Source: Cucumis sativus (Eukaryota > Streptophyta > Magnoliopsida > Cucurbitales > Cucurbitaceae). Taken from it: DNA of 64,000 nucleotides. The notes under the pieces are model-generated. The model was not told the DNA's origin. It was given only the letters and a program-made list of their open reading frames with translations, and ran no database searches. The stretch is from assembly GCF_000004075.3 (NCBI RefSeq), contig NC_026657.2, positions 3,596,001 through 3,660,000 of the forward strand, written 5' to 3'. Below, in pieces: positions 36,985 to 47,603 of the stretch. Position numbers and translations under genes: made by a program. How positions within the stretch are numbered: the first letter of the stretch is position 1; each line of letters begins with the position of its first letter.

Positions 36985-39900
36985 TATGAGTTTGAAGTAG
37001 GGATGTACTGATTTGAAATGAAAGGCTACATATAATGAATAAATATGGTGAAAAGGTTGGATGATGGTTTGTATGTCTGTAAGATAGTCTTTGCTAACTT
37101 TCTTCACTCACTTTTTAAGTTTCTGTAATTTTCAGAAACTCTCTTGCATGATGAGAACATGTTAATTTTATTTAGGAAAATGGAAAGTTTTAACTTTAGA
37201 TTTTCCTTCAATTTTATATACTTCATCTCTACTCAACCGAACCAAAGGAATAATTATTTGTTAAATTTTTTTGATAAACTATTAAGAATATGTGTATAAC
37301 ATGTGTACGTTTGATAAAAAAAATAGAGAGAATGCTACTTTTATTATTGTATAATTCCTCTTTATTTTTTTTATAAAACCAATATTCTCTTTATAGAAAT
37401 TAATGATTACATACGTATATATATTTTTTTGTCGAATTTGGAACAGAGAGTAAATCAAAAGAGAGAATAAATTGAAGTGAGAGTGGTGATATAATTTCTG
37501 AAAATGGAGTAGCTAGGGAAGTACTATTTCTTTTCATTTTAGTAGTTAAGATATTTCTCTTTTATGTATAAAACAAATCTCCTCTTGTTTAGGATTGTTT
37601 TATAAAAATATAGATGGTAAATTTCAATTCACAAATTGAATTACAGATAGTATCTTGTTTTGTAATTTTTATAGTTTGTGTTGATGAAAAGGGCAAAGGA
37701 AATTTATTGAACAATGAGAAGAAATTATGCATAAACAACAAGGGTAGGAATTGATCGAAAGAGACTTGAAAAGGTGACTATTAATTATTTTTCTTTTATA
37801 AAACAAAACATCTTTCTTTCTTCCCATTTCTCTCTTATTTTCTATCTTATAGAAAACAAATTAATCTATAGAATAAATTCATATTGATATATATAAGATT
37901 TGAATTGAAACAATGTTTATCTAACTCTTTTATTGTTTGTTTTATCACGAGGATGGATAAGTATAATGGTCACACATATAAATCATATAAAATGTGTAAT
38001 GTACTAAAAGAAGGACAATTGATTGATATACAAAAGGTGAATCTCTTTTAAATTAAAAGTAATGCATTTGATTCTACCACCTAGAGATGACTATAATTAG
38101 TTGACGACATATGTAATTAAGAGTTTATTTTTAGTTTATTTAATTGAAAATATAAAATTCAAATAATAATCAACATATTATATTTATCATATATGCACAT
38201 ATATTCTCTCATTGTTCTCCTTCTCTTTGATTTATGATCAAACATGAGATTTCTTTTTGAGTTTCTCCTTTCCTCCTTCATTCTTTAAACCCAATCCTCT
38301 CTTATCTGGGATATATACTTTCAAATAGACAAACTTAAGATTACAATTCCTTTCTTCTTTGTTCAATATCTTTAATTGGTTGGTTTCTTTCCTTTGTAAC
38401 TATCTAAATTATAGGTTTTTTTTTTGTTGACAAAAAACGTTCTATTGAAATTTGTTGAATTAATTTTTATTTATAGATATTGTAGTTGAGATTGAAGATA
38501 TGAGATCGGTATAAAACGTGTGGGTAGAATTTTAATTTTCTTTTTCATCTATGAAACAAAGGGTATAAGTTTAATTTCTTTTTTCGTTTATGAAACAAAT
38601 CTTCTATGTAAATAATACATAAATATATGAATTTTGGATCCAAAAAATGTTATACAATGTCAATTATGTTATCTAGAAAAATTGTTGTGTTCACATATCT
38701 TATTGTTTGTGTTGTTATGATTCATGAGAGAAGATTATAGGAAAAGATGTTATTGAGGGCTGGAGAAAAGTAAAATGTTTACACATATAAACGTAAAATA
38801 CTGAGTCTTTTTCTTTCTTAAAAGTGTGTCAGATACACATTTCTACTATCCGGACATGTGTAATTAAGTATCTTACTTTTTTTATTTAATTAAAAATCCA
38901 CCATTCAAATAGCCTAATATATTGTTGTGTTTATTTATATATATATATATATAACATTCATGGTTTCTTTGGGTTGTAACTAGTAGTTTTTTTATTGACC
39001 AAAAAGAGCTCTAGGCACATATATTCTCTCATTATTCTTCTTCTATTTGATGACCATACATGAGATTTCTTTTGAGTTTCTCTTATTTTCCTCCATTCTT
39101 TAAAACCAATCTTCTCTTCTCTAGGATATATAATTTCAAATATCTATATAATTTATAATCGACAAACTTATGGACTAGAATTACAATCTAAATTATAGTT
39201 TTTTTTTGTCCCAAATTTATTGAATTAATTTCATCTATATGGACATTGTAGTTGAGATGGAAGAGATGAGATCATTTTAAAGTTAGTTTTAATTTTAATT
39301 TTCTTTTTTCGTTTATAAAAAAAATCTTCTAAGATATGAATTACAAACAATTATGTTATCTAGAGAAATTGTTGTGTTTTTCATATCTTATTAATTATGT
39401 GTGTTGTCATGACTTGTGAGAGAAGATTTCATGAAATGGAAGTAGAATGTTTTACCGGTTTAACCATGTAAAGTATTTAGTTTTTTCTTTCTTAGAAATG
39501 TTGTTAAGAAATTGTGTCTATGTTTATGTTTTCAATTACTTAAGTAATGTAAGGTTTAAACAAACTAGTGTTCTATTTTGTTCCATCTTAATAGTTAGGA
39601 TATTGATTCCATAAAGATATATAAACTCAAATTCAATCGACAAATTGGATTACAATAACTCCTTATTTTGTAATCATTGTAGTTTGTGTGTTGATGAAAA
39701 GGGCTAAGAAAATTTGTTGAACAATGAGAAAATTTTCTATGTATAAACATCAGGGAATAGGAATTGAAAGAGAAACTTAAAAAGAGTGGGTATAGATTTT
39801 TTTGTTTTTCATAAAATAAATCTCTTTATTTCTCTTTTATTTTTTATTTTATATATAAAGAATAATCTTAAGATAAATATCTATTGATATTAATATTTGG

Positions 39901-42900
39901 ATGAAAAAAAGTTACCATTAAAATTAAAAGTGATTAATGGTTGTATTCATTCTTACTTTTTAAACTTTTAAGCTTCAAGATCTTACTGTCTGTCTGTCAC
40001 TTAATTAAAGTGAATCTCTTTATCTATAATTAGTTGTTTGAGATGAGTAATTAACAATATGATTTGTTTTGATTCTCTTTTCATCCTTCCTTCATTGAAA
40101 TCAATCTTCTATTTTATATACATAATTTCATAAAAATATAAAATTGCAATTGAAAAGGTTGGATTACATTTCCTATGTTCTCTCATTATTCTTCTTATCC
40201 TTTATGATCATATACATTATTATTTTTTTGCGTTTCTCTTTTTCCTCCTCCATTCTTTAAAACCAATCTTCTCTATCTAGATATATAATTTCAATATATA
40301 TATACACACACACATAAAATTTCACATCCAACTTAGGATTCCAATTCCTATCTTCTTTGTTGAATATCTACCATTAAAGCTTTTTTTGTTTGTTATTTAG
40401 TACATTACAGACGATTAATTTATTGATCTTTTTAAAAAAATTGTATTCTAAATCCAATACACATATTTCATATAATTAATTTCTCGAAATGTCATATTTT
40501 TGTAAAAAAAAAAATTAAGTCATTAAATACGATGTCAATTTTTAACTTTTTGACGTAATTGTTACGTACTAATAAATTATTACTTTTAAAAAAAAATTCA
40601 TATTCAAACTTCGATATACAAATTTTGTACCAATCGTTCTAGTTTACGTAAAACAATTTGCCTTAGTTTCTTTAAATACGACATTAAATTTTCAAAAAAA
40701 AATTCAAGTAATCGGTTGAATAAATTACTGTTATTTCCTTTGAAATATAAAATATTCTCAGTTCTCTTCTTACCTAAAGATTTTGTTTATTTTTCTCTTT
40801 CTAAATTAGAGGATTGTTGTTTCATGAAGCAACAAAAATGATAAAAGATAATAAATCAATGAAAGATAACAAAATAAGGAGAAGAAAGTGAAAAAAAATT
40901 AAAGTACATTCTAACAAACTATAAGCATAATTTGGTAAAAAAAATTAGATTCAATTCAAAATTTAATTCAAATAAATTTTAAATCAAATCTCGCCATTAA
41001 ATTGATTTTTTAAAAGAAAAATCTTATACATTTAAAGTTTAAATACTTTAAAAAAAAATATTTATTACACATTTCTTTTAGATTATTCAAGGATTCAAAA
41101 GTTGTTTAATTTAATATTATGTTTGATTTGATTTTTTTATAAATTTAACCAAATTCATTTTTTTTAGAAATTTATTTAACATAAATTTATAAAAAATAGT
41201 TTAGATTAGTTTTAAAATAAAATATATGAAAGGTGAAAAACGAATCAAAGAAGAAAAGTAAATAAAAGACATGAAATAATAAAATTAAAAAAAAATACGA
41301 GGACTAAATGTGTAAATTAATCACAATTAATATTTAATTAAAATTAATTTTGTAAATAAAATAAATTAAAAACAATATTGTTTTAAGATTATTAAATTAA
41401 TTACAAAAAATGTGTTTGATAAAGAAAAGAATAATTTTTTTCTAAAAAAGTGAAATAATAAAACTATGGAGTTGAAAAGATAAGATTACACCTAGTTGAA
41501 AAAGTAGGATTATGTGAAAAGAAGAGAGAGGAAAAATGAGTTATGATAATCATTCCCCAAACAAGAGTTGGATTATCATATGCCTAACGCCATAGTGATA
41601 GCTCTTTTCCAAACACTCTTTTATAGTCTGTGTGTTGATGAAAAGGGCTCGAAGAAATTTGTTGAACAATGAACAAATTTTAATGTATTATGGAAGTATA
41701 GGAATTGAAGAGAGACTTGAGGTGGGTATGGTTTTTTTTTCTTTTATATTACAAATCTTTTTATTTTTCACTTGCTTTCTATATATATATAATAAATACC
41801 TATTCATTTGTAATTAATCATTGGGCTCATCTTCACTTTTTAACCTATAAAAATTTGTTATAACATTATGTGTGTTGTTATGAGAAAGTCTAAAAAAATG
41901 GGATTGGAGAAAAGTAAAATGTTTACGCATGTAGATCATATGAAATGCAATACTAAAAGGAAAGGAAAGATTATATTCAAAAGGTGTGTCTATCACTCAA
42001 AATGAATTATTTGACATGTCTAATTAAGAGTTTGATTTTAGTTTATTTAATTAAAAGTAATAAGATTTATTTTAATTTTCTATTTTCCTCCCATGCATTC
42101 TTTAATTAAACCAATCTTCTCTTATTTAGATAAATAAATAAATATAAACATTTTAAAACCATTGTGGTTTCTTTGCTTTGTAATTCTAAAATCTAATAGT
42201 TCTTTTCTATGGACCAAAAAGGGCTCTAAGGAAATTTGGTAGAATTAAGATAGAAAATATTTCTATCTATGAACATTTGTTGAAGTTAAGATGGAAGAGA
42301 TTGAGATCCTTCTCAAAAGGTGTGGGTATTTCATTTTCTTTTCATCTTTTATAGAACAAATCTCTTTTTTTTCTCCCAATTATTGCTCTCTTATTTTCTT
42401 TTTATGAAACAAAAATTCCCTATACTTATATAAATATATGAAATTTGAATACAAACAAAGTAAATTAGTCTAATATATTGCTATCAAATTCTTCTAAGCC
42501 ATTTTTTTCTCTTTTCCTTTTTTTTTCTCTAAATCTTTATAATTTAGGATGATTTTTCTGATGCAATTCTCAAAATTCCCTTTACTATTTTTTTATAAAG
42601 AAATTAATTAGGAGATAAAGTGGTTGTGATTTGAAAATTAAGTTGTTAAAAGAAATTGTGTTTATAATTTCAACTAAGTAAATTAAAGTTTAAACAAACT
42701 AGTTGATGTAAACAAACTAGTTCTATTTCGTTATATTTAAGTAGTTAGGATATAAATTAAAATACAATAGATAAATTGAATTACAATAATTAACTCCCTT
42801 GATGAGAAATTTTTTTATGTATAGACATGAAGGTGTAGGAATTGAAAGAGAGACTTAAATGGGTGGCTATGGATTTTTGTGTCTTTCATACAAAAAATCT

Positions 42901-45900
42901 CTTTATTTCTCTTATTTTTTATTTTATAAATAAAGAATAATCTTTGAATGGAAAGAAAATTACCATTATAATTAAGAGTGATAAGTGGTTATATTCAAGA
43001 TCTTAGTGTGTTGTCATGAGAAGGAAAATGAGATGGAGAAAATTAAAATGTGTAGAAGGAAAATGAGATTTGAGAAAAGTAAAATGTTTACACAGTAGAT
43101 CATGTAGAATGCAATACTAAAAAAAAACAAGTGGATGATATGCAAAAAGTGTGTGTCACCTGACGAAAGTGAATCAGAGCTCCGAATCTCTATAATTAGT
43201 TTTTGACAATTGTAATTAACTATTTGTTTTTAGTTTATTTAATTAAAAATATATACAAAATTCAAATAACTCATTCTTCTCTCTTTGGTAGGTACGATTT
43301 CTTTTGATTTTCTCATTTCATCCTTCATTCTTTGAAAAATTGTTGAATTAATTTCTATTTATAGACATTGAAGGTGAGATTGAAGAGATGAGATAGCTTT
43401 TAAATGTGTTGAAATAACTTTACATTTTTTTGGGTCTATAATACATAAATATATGAATTTTGAATACAAACAATGTCAATTATGTTATCTAGGAAAATTG
43501 TTGTGTTCACGATATCTTGTTGTTTGTATTGTTATGATTCATGGGAGAAAATTATTATTGAGGGTTGGAAAAAATATAATACTGAATCTTTTTCTTTTTT
43601 AAAAGTATGTAGATACCTTTTTACTATTTAGTAATTAATTAAGTGTCTTGCTTTTAGTTTATTTAATTAAAAATATAAAATTTAAATAGTATAATATATT
43701 GCTATCAAATTCTTCTCATGCATTTTTTTTCTCTTATTCTTTAGAATTTAGGAAGATTTTTTTTAATGTACAAAGTATCAATTCTCAAATTTATATTTTT
43801 TTTATAAAGAAATTGATTAGGATATAAATGGTTGTGATTTTAAAATTAAGTTGTTCGGAAATTGTTTCTATGGTTTTGAAGTAAATTAAAGTTTAAAAAA
43901 ACTAGTTCTATTTCGTTTAATTTGAGTAGTTAGCATTTTTGATGTCATAAAAAAATTTATAAATTAAAATACAATTGATAAATTGGATTACAATAATTAA
44001 CTTTCTTTTTCTACAACAATAATTGTGTGTTGATGAAAAGGGTCTAAGGAAATTTGTTGAACAATCAGAAATTTTTCTATGTATAGACATCAACCTAGGA
44101 ATTGGAATTGGAATTGAAGAGACTAAAAAATGGTGGGTATGGATTTTTGTTTCTTTTATAAAACAACTCTCTTTATTTCTCTCTTATTTTTTATTTTATA
44201 TACAAAGAATAATCTTTAGAATAAATACCTATCGATATATTAATATTTGAATGGAAAAAAAAGTTATCACTATAATTAAAAGTGGTTAATGGTTGTATTC
44301 ATCTTCACTTTTAAGTTTCAAGATCTTAGTGTGTTGTATCATGTGAAATACAATACTGAAAAAATGAAACAAATTGTTGATATGCAAAAGGTTTAAAGTG
44401 AATCACCATATCTATAATTAGTTGTTTGACCCGAGTAATTATTACTTTGTTTTTAGTTTATTTAATTAAAAATATATACAAAATAACTCATTCTTCTCTC
44501 TTTGGCACCTATGATTTCTTTTGATTTTCTCTTTTCCTTCTCCTTTTTCTTTGAAACCAATCTTCTCTTCTATATATATATATTACCATTGGTGGTTTCT
44601 TTGATTTGTAACTCTAGATTATGGTAGTTTTTTTTATGGACCAAAAAGGACTCTAAGGAAATTTGTTAGAATTAAGATTGAATACATATTATTTCTCATC
44701 ATATATATATATACACACATATATTCTCTCATTATTCTTCTTCTCTTTTATGATGTATACATGATTCTTTTGAGTTTCTCTTTTTCCTCCTTCATTCTTT
44801 AAAACCAATATTCTGTTATCAATATATAAAATTTCACATCCAGCTATATGGATTCCAATAATTCCTATCTTCTTTGTTGAACATATATCTACAATTATAG
44901 TTATTTTTATTAACAAAAAGAGTTCCATGGAAATGTGTTGAATTAGTTTCTATCTATGGGGATTGGGATTGGAATTGGGATTGGGATTGTAGTTGAGATT
45001 GAAGAGATGAGATGGTCCCTTTAGACATGTGTAATTAATGGTTTTATTTTTAATTTATTGAATTAATATTCTAACATTCAAATACTCAAACATCTTGCTA
45101 TCTCATCCTCTCATGCAGTGTTTCTCTTTTCCTCTTTTATTCTCTATTTTCTCTTCCATTATGTTTTTCTTTTCTCTCGTTCTTTATAATTTATGATGAT
45201 TTTTCTAAGGTATAAAACACAATTTAACTTCTTTTTTTCTTTTATATATTTTTATAAATTAATTAATTAGGAGATAAAGTGGTTGTGATTTGAAAATTAA
45301 GTTGTTAAAGAATTGTGTTTATGTTTTCAATTTAGAAGTTAGGATATTGATTTTATAAAGATATATACATATTTATTAAAATACAATAGACAAATTGGAT
45401 TACAATAGTTAACTCCATTTCTCCTATTGTATGTATGAATTGAAAGAGAGACTTAAAAGGGTGGGTGGATTTTTTTGTTGAAAACAAATCTCTTTATTTC
45501 TCTCTTATTAAATGAATGAAGAAAATATGATTGGAGAAAAGTAAAATGTTTACACATGTAGATCATGTAGAATGCAATACTAAAAAGAGGAAACAAGTGG
45601 TTGATATGCAAAAGGTGTTTCTGTCAATTAATTAAAGTGAATCAGAGCTCACTGCATCTCTATAATTAGCTCACTGCATCTCTATAATTAGTTTTTGACA
45701 TGTGTAATTAACTGTTTGTTTTTAGCTTGTTTAATTAGAAATATATACAAAAGTCAAAATAAGTTTCTCTTATATATATATATAATTTCATGGAAATATA
45801 AAATTGCAATTGAAAAGGTTGGATTAGATTTGCTATCTTCTTTGTAAAACATCGTCTACCACTGCTGCTTTCTTTGCTTTGTAACTCTTACTTCTCCTAG

Positions 45901-46900
45901 TTTTTTTTATTGATCAAAAACAGCTCTGTGGAAATTTGTTAGAATTAATTAGATTGAAAACATTTTCTTTGATCATACATATCCACATATGTTCTCTCAC
46001 ATTCTTCTTCTCTTTTATGTTCATTTACATCAGATTTCTTTTCACTTTCTCTTTTCCCTCCTTCATTCTTTAAAACCAATCTTTTCTAATCGACAATTTT
46101 AGGATTACAATTCCTATCTTCTTCTTTGTTGAATATCTTTACTTGGTTGGTTTCTTTCCCATGTAACTATCTAAATTGTAGGTTTTTTTTTGTTGACAAA
46201 AAGAGTTCCATGGAAATTAAATTTGTTGAATTAATTTCTATTTATAGACATTTTAGTTGAGATTGAAAAGATGAGATAGCTATAATTTTACTTTTCTTTT
46301 TTCTTTATGAAACAAATCATCTCTTAATTTTGAAAACAATCTAAAAAAATTGTTTCATTTACAATATCTTATTATGACTCATGAGAGAAGATTTTATGAA
46401 AGGACGTTGAAGAAAAGTAAAATGTTTACACATGTAAACCATGTAAAATATGGAATCTTTTTCTTTTTTAAAAGTGTGTGAAGATAGTGAACACTTAATT
46501 AAATATCTTAATTTAAAATTTAAAATTCAAATAGTCTAATATATTGATAAATTCTTCTCATCCATTTTTTTCTCTTTTCCTTTTTTCTCTCTCTAATTCT
46601 TTATAATTTAGGATGATTCTTTTAATGTACAGAGTATCAATTCTCAAATTTTTCTTTAATATTTTTTTATAAAGAAATTAATTAGGATATAAATTGGTTG
46701 TGATTTGAAAATTAAGTTGTTAAGAAATTGTGTTTGTGATTGTAAATTAAAGTTTAAACAAACTAGTTCTATTTCCTTTAATTTGAATAGTTAGCATTTT
46801 GATTTCATAATATATATAGACTGTGTGTTGATGAAAAGGGGCAATGAAATATGTTGAACAATCAGAAATTTTTGTATGTAGACATCAAGGAAGGAAATGA
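36985..46900. repeat. Array spacer between LEC1 copies 4 and 5
   Basis: The shared 3' flank is followed by monomers with the landmark word near 38767, 41915, 43078, 45539 and 46416. It contains the second copy of the non-monomer island (about 40.38-41.61 kb). The part from about 42.6 to 45.1 kb has no positional match in block A but is built from the same monomer words. A GGGATT-rich patch lies at 44958-44989. No gene is recognisable. Confidence 0.75.
40380..41610. other. Non-monomer island inside the array (block B)
   Basis: Counterpart of 24.68-25.96 kb, same orientation, with scattered small indels (for example GTAATTGTTACGTACTAATA here, a few bases longer than the form in block A). It is very AT-rich and shows no coding potential. 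Confidence 0.55.
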
Positions 46901-46968
46901 ATATGGATATTTTTATGTATATGTTCTCTTGATGAATCTGAATTTGCAGTATTTGTGTCGTTATTCAG

Positions 46969-47603
46969 AACTGAACATGATGCTGACCCCAAACAACCCA
47001 AACTCCATCAACAACAATCCAAACACCAATCACCATCTCTCGGACGGAGGAACCTCCATTGGCAACTCCTCAGCTACCAGCCCCCTCTCGGTCGCCGCCA
47101 CTGCCAACAATAATGAGCAAAACCAACAATGCTTGGTGCGAGAACAAGACCAATACATGCCGATGGCTAATGTGATACGAATCATGAAGCGGATTTTACC
47201 CTCCCATGCAAAAATATCTGACGACACCAAAGAGACCATCTAAGAATGTGTGTCGGAGTACATTAGCTTCATCACTAGCGAGGCGAACGAACGATGCCAA
47301 CGGGAGCAACGCAAGACGGTGACTGCAGAGGATGTCCTTTGGGCTATGGGGAAGTTAGGTTTTGACAACTACATAGAACCGCTCACTGTTTTCCTTAACC
47401 GGTATCGTGAGTCAGAGAGTATTCGTACTGAACCAATGTTGAGGCGCAATGTGGATTATGGGCCACAAGTGGGGATGATATCACCGTACGGGCAGGCGTT
47501 TCAGATAGGACACGTTCCTGCAGGGATGTTCGATGCAATGGGTGGATACTATGGTGGAGGAGGGAGCTGTGGGCCGAGCACAGGGAACAACAGCCAGCTT
47601 TGA
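46969..47603 (+). pseudogene. LEC1 exon-2 copy (copy 5), interrupted by a nonsense codon
   Basis: This exon-2 equivalent of 635 bases is the sister of copy 3 (no [10 protein letters not shown]). A TAA at 47241-47243 replaces the CAA Gln codon in [11 protein letters not shown], which cuts the histone fold in its long central helix. The frame reopens directly after the stop and is otherwise intact to the normal end. The first base of the exon is A rather than G, so splicing from exon 1 would give Glu instead of Gly at the junction. Other changes include [12 protein letters not shown] for [12 protein letters not shown]. This is the only copy clearly unable to make a full histone fold. Confidence 0.85.

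Larger units (their letters stand above)
31380..46968. repeat. Segmental duplication block B (carries LEC1 copies 4 and 5)
   Basis: Counterpart of block A at about 16.55-28.94 kb. It carries copy 4, the sister of copy 2 (both 641 bases, sharing [11 protein letters not shown] and [11 protein letters not shown]), and copy 5, the sister of copy 3 (both 635 bases lacking DR, both GFDNYIEP, both with CRYS before the acceptor). Local expansions present only in this block (35321-35424 and 35490-35552) arose after the duplication or were lost from block A. Confidence 0.75.

Noticed and set aside
44958..44989. GGGATT-type short repeats resembling telomere sequence
   Set aside because: Plant telomere repeats are TTTAGGG. 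This patch is short, imperfect, and a local variant of the monomer words GGAATTGG and GTAGTTGAGATTG.
21531..47603. LEC1 copies as retrocopies made from mRNA
   Set aside because: The copies include the end of intron 1 and genomic 3' flank and lack exon 1 and any poly-A tail, so they are DNA-level duplications.
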